Part shown: one piece after another, positions 51,843-60,550 of the stretch
How the letters are laid out: each line of letters starts with the position of its first letter
How positions within the stretch are numbered: position 1 is the stretch's first letter
The notes under the pieces: model-generated
What the model saw: only the letters and a program-made list of their open reading frames with translations
Databases searched by the model: none
What the model was told of the DNA's origin: nothing
Assembly: GCA_003483745.1 (NCBI GenBank)
Contig: DMYD01000054.1
Span: forward strand, 9,491-73,490
Length of the DNA stretch: 64,000 nt
Direction of reading: 5' to 3'
Source of the DNA: Roseburia sp.
Lineage (GTDB): Bacteria; Bacillota; Clostridia; Lachnospirales; Lachnospiraceae
Translations under genes and position numbers: made by a program

Positions 51843-52751
51843 TTATTTTAAAATATCGGCGATCACATCGTGCGGGATCGTAAATTCCACAACGCCCATA
51901 GACATCGGACCGACATCGCCCTCGTTGAAGCTGATGACGAGATTTCCGTCAGCATTAACATAGAAGGAAGTATCATCGTTAATGGAGGTAAAGTTCCATT
52001 CAGGAACTTCCGTATCATCCAGCCAGTAGGAGACATTTTCATCGGCATCCATCTGACCGCGCATCTGGGATTTGATGTTTTCACTGATCGGAGTGATATA
52101 GTCAGATCCTTCTTTAAAAAGATCTTTTAACGCAAGGCGTTCCCCGGTCTTTAAATCAATCGTGTAATAATAATCCATCTCATAACCGCTTCCGGCAGCC
52201 TGATAACACATCAGTTTTAAGGTAAAATAGTCGTCAGTTGTGTTGATGACCTCATGTTTGATCATGACATCCTGATAACCTTCGTTGTTCATATTCTGTT
52301 TGAACTCTGCGATCAGGCTGTCACTGATCTTTTCAATCTCTGCATTGATCTCATCGGTTGATTTCTTTAAATTTTCCCCAACCGGGTCTTCCGTTGTATT
52401 TTCAGTGGAAGCGACAGTTTCCGGTACCAGTTTTGGAACATTGACATCGGCGTTGTTTTTGTCACTGCTGTACTGGTAATCGCGGAATGTGACGACCTCG
52501 ATCAGATTTCCAAGCAGCGGGATCTGTTCCATCGCATAGGCGACACTCGGTGAAGTATTTGGCAGGATGACAAACGCTGCGATCGCTGCGGCAGCGCCAA
52601 CCCAGATTCTTGTGATAATGGTTTTATTGTGTTTGTTCTTCTTCTCAGCTTTCGCCTGATTCATTTTTTCTTTCATTTTTATGACCTCCTTTTCGGGCAT
52701 TTGCGGGGTATCATAAGATTTTTTTAATGTATAAAAATCATTGGTGTTCAT
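51843..52751 (-). CDS. RsiV-like anti-sigma factor (DUF3298)
   Basis: A 302-residue single-pass membrane protein. The N-terminal ~40 residues (cytoplasmic) should bind the sigma factor, one membrane helix follows (~45-65), and the extracellular part contains a DUF3298/DUF4163-type domain (~115-302: EVINTTDDYFTLKLMCYQAAGSG; TIDLKTGERLALKDLFKEG). In Bacillus, RsiV with this fold binds lysozyme directly and is then cleaved. It overlaps the sigma-factor gene by four bases. Confidence 0.85.
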   Translation of the reverse strand: MNTNDFYTLKKSYDTPQMPEKEVIKMKEKMNQAKAEKKNKHNKTIITRIWVGAAAAIAAFVILPNTSPSVAYAMEQIPLLGNLIEVVTFRDYQYSSDKNNADVNVPKLVPETVASTENTTEDPVGENLKKSTDEINAEIEKISDSLIAEFKQNMNNEGYQDVMIKHEVINTTDDYFTLKLMCYQAAGSGYEMDYYYTIDLKTGERLALKDLFKEGSDYITPISENIKSQMRGQMDADENVSYWLDDTEVPEWNFTSINDDTSFYVNADGNLVISFNEGDVGPMSMGVVEFTIPHDVIADILK

Positions 52752-53257
52752 TCGGCTTCCTCCATTTTTAGTTTTAACTTCTGCATACTGCGGTACAGAC
52801 GGCTTTTTACGGTATTGACATTTTCATCTAAGATGCGGGCAATATCTTCGAGCTTTAAATCCTCGAAATAACGCAGCTCCACGATCGCCTTATCCTCCGG
52901 GGACAAGGAATCGAGCGCGGCTCTAAGATCCATGTCCTGATACTGGTCCGGTTTTCCTTCTGTGCTCAGTGAATCCTCGTAGGAGACGGTATCCGGTCTT
53001 TTTAAATGACGGAAGATCTCATTTAACATAATGCGGTAAATCCAGGTCGCAGCATATTCCGGCTGCCTTAGGGAAGCACTGTTTTTGATCGCCAGATAGG
53101 CTCCGTTTTGTACAATGTCACTGGCATCGTCGGGATTATGTACATAGCTGTATGCAAGATGATAGTAGCGGTTGTAATTTTCAAGCAGCAATCGTTCGAT
53201 GAGATCATCATTAGATTCTGCTGGATGTTTTTTCTCTTTTCCGGAAAAGAATTTCAA
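52748..53257 (-). CDS. ECF RNA polymerase sigma factor (SigV-like)
   Basis: A ~169-residue ECF sigma factor. Region 2 is at ~25-95 (NRYYHLAYSYVHNPDDASDIVQNGAYLAI) and region 4 at ~110-165 (LSPEDKAIVELRYFEDLKLEDIARILDENVNTVKSRLYR). TTG at 53257 is the preferred start because AAGGAGG lies eight bases upstream; the open frame continues about 87 codons further but encodes non-family sequence. The overlap with the RsiV-like gene marks them as a sigma/anti-sigma pair. Confidence 0.9.
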   Translation of the reverse strand: MKFFSGKEKKHPAESNDDLIERLLLENYNRYYHLAYSYVHNPDDASDIVQNGAYLAIKNSASLRQPEYAATWIYRIMLNEIFRHLKRPDTVSYEDSLSTEGKPDQYQDMDLRAALDSLSPEDKAIVELRYFEDLKLEDIARILDENVNTVKSRLYRSMQKLKLKMEEAE

Positions 53258-53308
53258 GATCAGATCCTCCTTTGCAAATATTTGATTCTTTCGAATCATC
53301 TGACTGTT

Positions 53309-53337
53309 AGATATAGCATAGCCACAAAAAGTTTCAA
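53309..53337 (-). promoter_or_regulatory. Candidate ECF-type autoregulated promoter
   Basis: On the minus strand TGAAACTTTTT is followed about 14 bases later by CTATATCT, 40-80 bases before the sigma gene start. The GAAAC element matches the -35 of many ECF promoters, including SigV targets, and no ordinary -10/-35 pair stands out. Autoregulation is inferred. Confidence 0.5.
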
Positions 53338-53496
53338 AATCAATGCAAAATATCAAAAAGGTATGGTATAATGTGCGTAAGCATTGAGCAGTGCCACTGA
53401 TTTTTCGGACGTGCACTGCGGACAGGAGTGCAGCCAGTAAAAAATGACTGCTTGCAGGCACTGCGGCACAAAGAAATTTAAATGGAGACAAAAATA

Positions 53497-53988
53497 ATGG
53501 ACATAAGATTTGCAACAATAAATGACATAGATGCGATCACGGAAATGGAAAGACAGTGCTTTCCACCGGAAGAGGCAGCAGAAAAGGAATCTTTTGAAAA
53601 ACGACTGACGGTATTCCCAAATCATTTCTGGCTGCTTGAGGATTCCGGAAAACTGGCAAGTATGATCAATGGAATGACAACAGATATTCCAATTTTGCGG
53701 GATGAGATGTTTGAGGATGCCACGATGCACCGCGAGGAGGGACAGTGGCAGATGATCTTTGGAGTAGCGACGCTTCCGGAATATCAGAAAATGGGATGTG
53801 CGACAAAGCTCATGGAGCATGTGATTGCAGATGTAAAAGCACAGGGACGGAAAGGAATCGTTTTAACGTGTAAAGAGAGTCTTATTCCATTTTATGAAAA
53901 ATTTGGTTATGTAAATGAGGGAAAGTCCATGTCAAAACACGGGGGAGCTGTGTGGTATGATATGCGGCTCGTATTTGAAGAATTGTAG
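53497..53988 (+). CDS. GNAT-family N-acetyltransferase
   Basis: A ~163-residue acetyltransferase. The acetyl-CoA-binding motif is VATLPEYQKMGCATKLM (~90-106), in which the usual Gly-x-Gly/Ala loop reads Gly-Cys-Ala. ATG 53497 is chosen because GGAG lies nine bases upstream, while the ATG at 53482 has no ribosome site. Upstream, 53386-53475 contains several GCACTGC-type inverted repeats that could fold as a leader. Substrate unknown. Confidence 0.82.
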   Translation: MDIRFATINDIDAITEMERQCFPPEEAAEKESFEKRLTVFPNHFWLLEDSGKLASMINGMTTDIPILRDEMFEDATMHREEGQWQMIFGVATLPEYQKMGCATKLMEHVIADVKAQGRKGIVLTCKESLIPFYEKFGYVNEGKSMSKHGGAVWYDMRLVFEEL

Positions 53989-54009
53989 AGAAAAGGACTT
54001 ATTATAATT

Positions 54010-55089
54010 ATGAAAAAACATAGATTGCCATACATAATTGCAGGGACAGTGTTGTTTGCTGCACTTTTTACCGGATGCACCAATGAACGTTTAGAGGACG
54101 AATTAGATTTTCGCAAAATTGGGATTAACAGCATGCAGTCCGGTGATTATGAGGGTGCGGTGGCAGCTTTTAACAGCGCACTTTCCCAGTGTGTAGGGAA
54201 AATCACAGATACAGAGCTCGATATCTGCTACTATAAGGCTGCGGCACAGTATGCCGGAGGAGACATCGAAGGGGCACTTGCCACTTATCAGGCGATGATC
54301 GGATATGATGAAAAAAACGGTAATGCTTATTATCTGCACGGGTGCCTGAGTTTAAAACAACAGGATTTGGATACGGCAAAAAAAGATTTTGCAAATGCTG
54401 TCAAATATAATCCAAACGATTATGAATTGTATGTTGGAATTTATGAGAACCTTGCCGGTAATAATATGGCCAAGGAAGGGGAAGAGTATTTAAACAAAGC
54501 TTTTGACATTAAGGGTAATTCTGCAGAAAACCTTACCTGGCGCGGCAGAATCTATTATTTGCTCGGTCAGTATGAAAACGCCGTGAAAGAGTTAGAGGAA
54601 GCAGTAAAAAAAGACAGTGCCAAGGCAAATCTTTACCTTGCGCAGGTCTATGAGGCAGAGGAAGACTCTGCAAATGCAGAAAAATATTATCAGGCGTATG
54701 TCGATAGCGGGACAGCGGATTCTGTTGCAATGAACGCGCTTGCCCAGATCCAGATGGAAAAGGGAAATTATGAGGCGGCGTTAGAAGATATCAGACAGGG
54801 ACTTGCGATGGATAATGTCACAAATCAGCAGGAACTTCTGTCAAATCAGATCATTGCTTATGAGTACAGCGGTAATTTTACGGCTGCATGGGATGTCGTG
54901 CAGCAGTATGTTTCTCTTTATCCGGACGACGAAGCGGCACAGAGAGAATACATTTTCTTAAAGAACCGCCAGAATACGGATGAGAGCGATAATACGGAAA
55001 GTACAGATTCTGCAGATACAGAGAATGATTCTGCGGAAAACGACTCCACAGGGGATAATTCGGCACAGGATACAGAAAGCCAGAATTAA
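54010..55089 (+). CDS. TPR-repeat lipoprotein
   Basis: A 359-residue lipoprotein with a signal peptide ending in the lipobox LFTGC (Cys ~22). About seven or eight tetratricopeptide repeats fill residues ~35-310 (SMQSGDYEGAVAAFNSAL; GDIEGALATYQAMIGYD; LGQYENAVKELEEAVKK; KGNYEAALEDIRQGLAMD). The C-terminal ~40 residues are a Ser/Asp/Thr-rich disordered tail. TPRs mediate protein contacts; partners are unknown. Confidence 0.88.
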   Translation: MKKHRLPYIIAGTVLFAALFTGCTNERLEDELDFRKIGINSMQSGDYEGAVAAFNSALSQCVGKITDTELDICYYKAAAQYAGGDIEGALATYQAMIGYDEKNGNAYYLHGCLSLKQQDLDTAKKDFANAVKYNPNDYELYVGIYENLAGNNMAKEGEEYLNKAFDIKGNSAENLTWRGRIYYLLGQYENAVKELEEAVKKDSAKANLYLAQVYEAEEDSANAEKYYQAYVDSGTADSVAMNALAQIQMEKGNYEAALEDIRQGLAMDNVTNQQELLSNQIIAYEYSGNFTAAWDVVQQYVSLYPDDEAAQREYIFLKNRQNTDESDNTESTDSADTENDSAENDSTGDNSAQDTESQN

Positions 55090-55155
55090 ATGTATTTTTC
55101 TGTAGCTGTAATTATAATTTGATTTTTGAAAATATAGGCAGCAAGGGAGGAACAC

Positions 55156-56400
55156 ATGCCAGAACCCATTAAAATAGAAGATGTAAAAGAGCGCGTTATC
55201 TTAGTCGGTGTCAGCGAGCAGGATGGTGACGATGCAGAGGATTCTGTTGCAGAGTTAGCAGAACTCGTAAAGACAGCAGGAGCGGTTACTGTCGGTACAC
55301 TGATCCAGAAACGTGAACTGATTCATCCGGGCACCTATGTCGGAACCGGAAAGGTGCAGGAGATTGCAGACATGATCGAGGAACTCGGTGCGACCGGTAT
55401 CGTCTGTGATGATGAGTTATCACCGGCACAGCTCAAAAATTTAGAGCAGATGTTAGACACGAAAGTTATGGACAGGACGCTTATCATCCTCGATATTTTT
55501 GCGGCGAGAGCGACAACAAGCGAGGGAAAGATCCAGGTTGAACTGGCGCAGTTAAAATACAGATTAAGCCGTCTGACGGGACTTGGATGTTCCATGTCAA
55601 GACTTGGCGGCGGTATTGGAACCAGGGGACCTGGTGAGAAAAAGTTAGAGATGGACAGACGTCTGATCAAAGACCGGATTGCACAGCTGAACCGTGAATT
55701 AAAAGAAGTGAGGAAACACCGCGAGATCACGCGTGCACAGAGGGAAAAGAAACAAATTCCTGTAGCTGCAATCGTAGGGTATACCAACGCAGGAAAGTCA
55801 ACACTTTTAAATCATCTGACAGGAGCGGGGGTGTTAGAAGAGGATAAGCTGTTTGCCACTTTAGACCCGACAACACGTGTTTTAGAATTGCCGGGCAGAC
55901 AGGAAATCCTTCTGACAGATACGGTAGGTTTTATCCGGAAATTGCCGCATCACCTGATCGAGGCATTTAAGAGTACCTTAGAGGAAGCCAAATATGCAGA
56001 TTATATCCTGCATGTGGTGGATGCTTCTAATCCACAGCGGGACAAGCAGATGCATATTGTGTATGACACTCTCTACCAGCTCGATATCAAGGAGAAAACG
56101 ATCATTACCTTATTTAATAAGCAGGACCAGGTCACAGACGGGGAGCCAATCCGCGATTTTAAAGCGGATCACACTTTAGCGATCTCTGCAAAAGAAGGAA
56201 CCGGTTTAGAGGAGCTGAAAGAACTATTCTGTACGCTGCTGCGGGATAATAAAATACTGGTGGAGCGTACAATCTCTTATCAGGACGCAGGGATTTTGCA
56301 GCAGATCAGAAAAAGCGGGGAACTCTTAGAAGAGGAATACCGGCCGGATGGCATTTTTATCCGCGCCTATGTTACGCCGGAAATCTATGGAAGCTTATAG
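55156..56400 (+). CDS. hflX: Ribosome-associated GTPase HflX
   Basis: A 414-residue GTPase that splits or rescues stalled ribosomes. The N-terminal HflX domain (~1-190) includes GTYVGTGKVQEI and the RLGGGIGTRGPGEKKLEMDRR motif (~152-172). The G domain (~200-365) has G1 GYTNAGKST (~210), G3 DTVGFI (~255) and G4 NKQD (~320). It starts behind AAGGGAGG. Length and motifs are normal. Confidence 0.96.
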   Translation: MPEPIKIEDVKERVILVGVSEQDGDDAEDSVAELAELVKTAGAVTVGTLIQKRELIHPGTYVGTGKVQEIADMIEELGATGIVCDDELSPAQLKNLEQMLDTKVMDRTLIILDIFAARATTSEGKIQVELAQLKYRLSRLTGLGCSMSRLGGGIGTRGPGEKKLEMDRRLIKDRIAQLNRELKEVRKHREITRAQREKKQIPVAAIVGYTNAGKSTLLNHLTGAGVLEEDKLFATLDPTTRVLELPGRQEILLTDTVGFIRKLPHHLIEAFKSTLEEAKYADYILHVVDASNPQRDKQMHIVYDTLYQLDIKEKTIITLFNKQDQVTDGEPIRDFKADHTLAISAKEGTGLEELKELFCTLLRDNKILVERTISYQDAGILQQIRKSGELLEEEYRPDGIFIRAYVTPEIYGSL

Positions 56401-56549
56401 ATGCTTTATGTTTACGGGGATCAGGGCATATGGTACACTGATTCTGGATTCAAAAAAGTCTGCCGGTGGGCAGATGTTTGTAATATATGACAAACTACAG
56501 ACAAAGTTTTGCACAGAAGCGATAAAATATGCTTCGGAATGGAGAAATT

Positions 56550-57875
56550 ATGACAATATTAATTCAAAATGGACAGGTCATTAATCCTGCTACAGGAATG
56601 AATGAAGTTGCGGATGTACTTGTGGAAAATGGTGTTGTTTCCAAGATTGCAAAAGGAATCAAAGATAAGGCAGACCGTAAGATTAATGCCAAGGGATGCT
56701 TTGTCATGCCGGGATTTATTGATATGCATGTGCATCTGCGCGATCCGGGATTTGAGGAGAAAGAAACGATCGAGACAGGCTGCCGTGCAGCAGCACATGG
56801 CGGATATACGACAATCCTTGCGATGCCAAACACCAAGCCTGTTGTAGACAATCCGGATGTTGTAAATTATGTGCATAATAAGGCAAAAACAGTCGGACTT
56901 ATAAACGTACTGCAGGTTGGTGCCGTGACAAAGAATCAGGAAGGAAAAGAACTTGCGGATATTGAGGGAATGGTAAAAGCAGGTATTCCTGCGATCAGTG
57001 AGGATGGAAAATCCGTCATGAATGCGCAGTTATATCGTGAGGCGATGGAGAAGGCTGCAAAATTAGGAATCGTGGTACTTGCACATTGTGAGGATAAAAA
57101 TCTTGTCAATGGCGGTGTCATGAATGAGGATGAGCATGCCAGAGAGCTCGGATTAAAGGGAATTACCAATTCTGTGGAAGATATCATTGTGGCGAGAGAT
57201 ATCATGTTAAGCCATGACACAGGAGCAAAGCTTCATCTGTGTCATTGTTCTACCGAGGATTCCGTTATGATGGTGGAACTTGCAAAACAGAAACATGTAA
57301 AAGTCACTGCAGAAGTATGTCCACATCATTTTACACTGACATCGGATGATATCCGTAAGATCGCACCGGAAATGGACGTGGAAAAGAATGTGATCGCTGC
57401 GGATGCGGATGCAGATACCAATTTCAAGATGAATCCGCCGCTTCGCACCAAAAAGGATGTGGAAGCATTAAGAACCGGACTGCGCGACAATATTATGGAT
57501 GTTATCTCTACTGATCATGCACCACATACATTTGCAGATAAAAATACATCCATGAAAAATGCTCCGTTCGGAATCGTCGGACTTGAGACGGCTGCATGTC
57601 TGACCTATACAGAGTTAGTACTTGGCGGTTATCTGACACCGATGCAGATGGCAGAGAAAATGAGTTATAATCCGGCAAAGATCGTTGGGATTGACAAGGG
57701 AGATATCGCACCTGGAAAGACAGCGGATATCGTAATCTTTGATCCGAATGAGACATACCAGATTGATAAAAATAAATTCGCAAGCAAAGGAAGAAACACG
57801 CCGTTTGACGGCAGAACCGTGACCGGAAAAGTAAAAATGACGATCGTTGGCGGTCATATTGTATACGAGGAATAA
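56550..57875 (+). CDS. pyrC: Dihydroorotase
   Basis: A ~441-residue class I dihydroorotase that closes carbamoyl-aspartate to dihydroorotate in pyrimidine synthesis. Zinc-binding DMHVHLRDPGF is at ~57-67, further His ligands lie in VLAHCED and LHLCHCST, and the catalytic Asp in STDHAPHT (~317-324). ATG 56550 follows GGAG by five bases; an upstream frame extension has no support. It heads a pyrC-pyrK-pyrD unit. Confidence 0.97.
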   Translation: MTILIQNGQVINPATGMNEVADVLVENGVVSKIAKGIKDKADRKINAKGCFVMPGFIDMHVHLRDPGFEEKETIETGCRAAAHGGYTTILAMPNTKPVVDNPDVVNYVHNKAKTVGLINVLQVGAVTKNQEGKELADIEGMVKAGIPAISEDGKSVMNAQLYREAMEKAAKLGIVVLAHCEDKNLVNGGVMNEDEHARELGLKGITNSVEDIIVARDIMLSHDTGAKLHLCHCSTEDSVMMVELAKQKHVKVTAEVCPHHFTLTSDDIRKIAPEMDVEKNVIAADADADTNFKMNPPLRTKKDVEALRTGLRDNIMDVISTDHAPHTFADKNTSMKNAPFGIVGLETAACLTYTELVLGGYLTPMQMAEKMSYNPAKIVGIDKGDIAPGKTADIVIFDPNETYQIDKNKFASKGRNTPFDGRTVTGKVKMTIVGGHIVYEE

Positions 57876-57904
57876 AAAAGCAGGTAGATAGAAGGAGAAA
57901 ATAC

Positions 57905-58681
57905 ATGCAGACAAAGGGCACAAAATTTGAGGAAACTGCGATCATCATCAGGCAGGAAGAGATCGCGGACGATATTTACAGCATGTGGCTGCGCACAGAG
58001 CATATTGCAGCACATGCAAAAGCAGGACAGTTTGTTTCTGTCTACTGCAATGAGGGAAGCAGACTGCTTCCAAGACCGATCAGTATCTGTGAGATCGACA
58101 GAAAGGACGGTGCGATCCGTCTGGTATACCGTGTGGCAGGAAAGGGAACCGCAGAATTTTCCGGCATGCGCACCGGTATGCAGTTAAAGGTGGTAGGACC
58201 GCTTGGAAATGGATTCCCCCAGAAAAATAAAAAGGCATTTTTGATCGGTGGAGGAATCGGAATCCCACCAATGTTAGAACTTGCAAAAGAATTAGACTGT
58301 GAAAAACAGATCGTGCTTGGATTCCGGGATGAACTTTTCCTGTTAGAAGATTTCCGTAACCGCGGACAGATTTATATTGCAACAGAGGATGGCAGTGCCG
58401 GAACAGAAGGTAATGTTCTTGATGCAATCCGTGAAAATGGACTGGATGCTGACATTATCTATGCCTGCGGACCGACACCGATGCTGCGTGCAATCAAAGA
58501 ATATGCAGCAGAACAGAACATCGAGTGCTGGATTTCCATGGAAGAGCGCATGGCATGTGGAATCGGAGCCTGTCTTGCCTGCGTGTGCAAATCAAAGGAA
58601 AAGGATGCGCACAGTAATGTGAAAAATAAGAGAATCTGTAAAGAGGGACCGGTATTTCTTGCACAGGAGGTAGAATTCTGA
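57905..58681 (+). CDS. pyrK: Dihydroorotate dehydrogenase electron transfer subunit
   Basis: A 258-residue flavo-iron-sulfur protein that passes electrons from class 1B PyrD to NAD+. An FAD-binding ferredoxin-reductase fold (RPISICEI at ~58-65) and an NAD site (GGGIGIPP, ~115-122) precede a C-terminal [2Fe-2S] cluster formed by Cys residues in MACGIGACLACVCKS (~217-231) and one more Cys near ~247. Its stop overlaps the pyrD start by one base. Confidence 0.95.
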   Translation: MQTKGTKFEETAIIIRQEEIADDIYSMWLRTEHIAAHAKAGQFVSVYCNEGSRLLPRPISICEIDRKDGAIRLVYRVAGKGTAEFSGMRTGMQLKVVGPLGNGFPQKNKKAFLIGGGIGIPPMLELAKELDCEKQIVLGFRDELFLLEDFRNRGQIYIATEDGSAGTEGNVLDAIRENGLDADIIYACGPTPMLRAIKEYAAEQNIECWISMEERMACGIGACLACVCKSKEKDAHSNVKNKRICKEGPVFLAQEVEF

Positions 58682-59589
58682 TGAACATGAAAGTAGATTT
58701 ATGTGGAGTGACATTAAATAATCCGGTCATGACTGCGTCCGGAACATTTGGCGCCGGAGAAGAATATTCCGAGTTTGTGGATCTAAACCGTCTTGGTGCG
58801 GTTGTGACAAAGGGTGTTGCAAACGTACCGTGGGAGGGCAATCCGACACCGCGTGTGGCTGAGATATACGGTGGCATGTTAAATGCGATCGGACTTCAGA
58901 ATCCTGGCATTGATCTTTTCATTGAGCGTGATATTCCTTTCTTAAAGAAATATGATACCAGGATTGTGGTCAATGTATGTGGACACACGACTGCTGAATA
59001 CATAGAAGTTGTGGACAGACTTGCTGATCAGCCGGTTGACCTGTTAGAGATTAATATTTCCTGCCCGAATGTAAAAGAAGGTGGAATTGCATTTGGTCAG
59101 AATCCAAAGATGGTGGAGGATATTACAAGAGAAATCAAAGCACATGCAAAGCAGCCGGTCATCATGAAACTTTCTCCGAATGTAACAGACATCACGGAGG
59201 TGGCGCGTGCAGCGGAAGCCGGCGGTGCGGACGGTCTATCGTTGATCAACACACTGACAGGCATGAAAATCGATATCCACAGACGTACGTTTGCACTGGC
59301 AAACAGAACGGGTGGCATGTCAGGTCCTGCAGTGCATCCGGTGGCAGTGCGCATGGTATACCAGACTGCACAGGCGGTAAATATTCCAATCGTCGGTATG
59401 GGCGGGATCATGAATGCGGATGATGCAATCGAGATGATCCTTGCAGGAGCAACGGCAGTGTCTGTCGGAACGGCAAACTTTACCAATCCGCAGGTAACTA
59501 TGGAGGTCGTTGACGGAATCCGCGATTATATGGAGCGTTATCAGGTAAAAGATATCAAAGAACTTGTAGGTGCGGTACACGATAGATAG
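58681..59589 (+). CDS. pyrD: Dihydroorotate dehydrogenase, class 1B catalytic subunit
   Basis: A 302-residue FMN enzyme that oxidises dihydroorotate to orotate. The active-site Cys is in EINISCPNVKEG (~123-134), as expected for class 1, and the FMN phosphate-binding segment is GMGGIMNADDAIEMILAGA (~240-258). The adjacent pyrK confirms class 1B. GGAGG precedes the start within the pyrK end. Confidence 0.97.
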   Translation: MNMKVDLCGVTLNNPVMTASGTFGAGEEYSEFVDLNRLGAVVTKGVANVPWEGNPTPRVAEIYGGMLNAIGLQNPGIDLFIERDIPFLKKYDTRIVVNVCGHTTAEYIEVVDRLADQPVDLLEINISCPNVKEGGIAFGQNPKMVEDITREIKAHAKQPVIMKLSPNVTDITEVARAAEAGGADGLSLINTLTGMKIDIHRRTFALANRTGGMSGPAVHPVAVRMVYQTAQAVNIPIVGMGGIMNADDAIEMILAGATAVSVGTANFTNPQVTMEVVDGIRDYMERYQVKDIKELVGAVHDR

Positions 59590-59590
59590 T

Positions 59591-60469
59591 ATGCTAAAAT
59601 TAAGATTTATATTAGCGGACAGACTCCCGGAGTGGGAACTGGTTTATTTAAAACAAAATATCAGGCCGGAATCGGATCTGAAACTGGTGGTAACAGGGAA
59701 AACAAATCTTGACCGTATGGCAGAGTTTTCTTTGTTCCCACCGGAAGAAAGTGTGCTCATCTCCACAGATGGGCACATTATTTCTACTATGGATCAGGCA
59801 GGAATGGCGACGCTTGGCTATATCGGGACAACTGAGAGCAGATTGCCGGATGAAAATACGGATCAGGGAATGCAGGCTGCAATCATGCTGATCGAAGGTC
59901 TTGAAGAAGCAGACAGAATGTTTCTTGAGCGGGTATATGAGAGAAAACACGGGATTCCATGGACGATCGTTACGACGGAACGCTGTATTGTGCGGGAGAT
60001 CACGCTGGATGACATGGACGGACTGTTCGCACTGTATGCCGGAGAGGGCATGACGGAATATTTAGACCCTTTATATGAATATGAAAAGGAAAAAGAGTAC
60101 CAGAAGTCATATATCAACTATATGTATCGGCTTTACGGTTATGGCATGTGGGTTGTGATAGAAAAGAAAACGGGAAAACTGATTGGACGTGTCGGGATCG
60201 AAAACCGGGAGGCATGTGACGGTGAACCGGAACTTGGATATATGATCGATGTTTCACATCAAAAAAAGGGGTATGCAACAGAAGTCTGCCTTGCTGTGAT
60301 AGGCTATGCATGGGATTTCCTTGAATTTGATAAATTAAATTGCCTGATCCAGAAGGGGAATACCGCATCCGAATGTCTGGCGGAAAAACTCGGATTTACA
60401 TTTCAGGAGGAAATGGATCTGGATGGAAAATGTATGAAACGCTATACCATAAGCAAAAGCGGGGCATGA
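59591..60469 (+). CDS. GNAT-family acetyltransferase with N-terminal extension
   Basis: About 292 residues. The C-terminal ~160 form a RimJ/RimL-type GNAT domain (RCIVREITLDDMDGLFALY; IGRVGIENREA; ELGYMIDVSHQKKGYATEVCLAVIGYAW). The N-terminal ~115 residues are of unknown type, possibly a degraded nucleotide- or HAD-like domain (ESVLISTDGHIISTMDQAGMATLGYIGT). The start ATG 59591 lies one base after pyrD's stop; an in-frame ATG inside pyrD (59570) is possible. Function unknown. Confidence 0.75.
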   Translation: MLKLRFILADRLPEWELVYLKQNIRPESDLKLVVTGKTNLDRMAEFSLFPPEESVLISTDGHIISTMDQAGMATLGYIGTTESRLPDENTDQGMQAAIMLIEGLEEADRMFLERVYERKHGIPWTIVTTERCIVREITLDDMDGLFALYAGEGMTEYLDPLYEYEKEKEYQKSYINYMYRLYGYGMWVVIEKKTGKLIGRVGIENREACDGEPELGYMIDVSHQKKGYATEVCLAVIGYAWDFLEFDKLNCLIQKGNTASECLAEKLGFTFQEEMDLDGKCMKRYTISKSGA

Positions 60470-60484
60470 TATCATCAATAAACG

Positions 60485-60513
60485 TTGCATTTTCCATAAA
60501 AATAAAATATAAT
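60485..60513 (+). promoter_or_regulatory. rel promoter
   Basis: TTGCAT at 60485-60490, a 17-base spacer and TATAAT at 60508-60513, about 40 bases before the rel start. Confidence 0.8.
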
Positions 60514-60550
60514 ATAAACTACTAAAAAAGGGATAAAGTGGGTGAGGCAC

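Noticed and set aside
53258..53518. An 87-codon N-terminal extension of the sigma factor
   Set aside because: It is Phe/Leu/Cys-rich, unlike any ECF factor, and spans the putative promoter; TTG 53257 with AAGGAGG is better.
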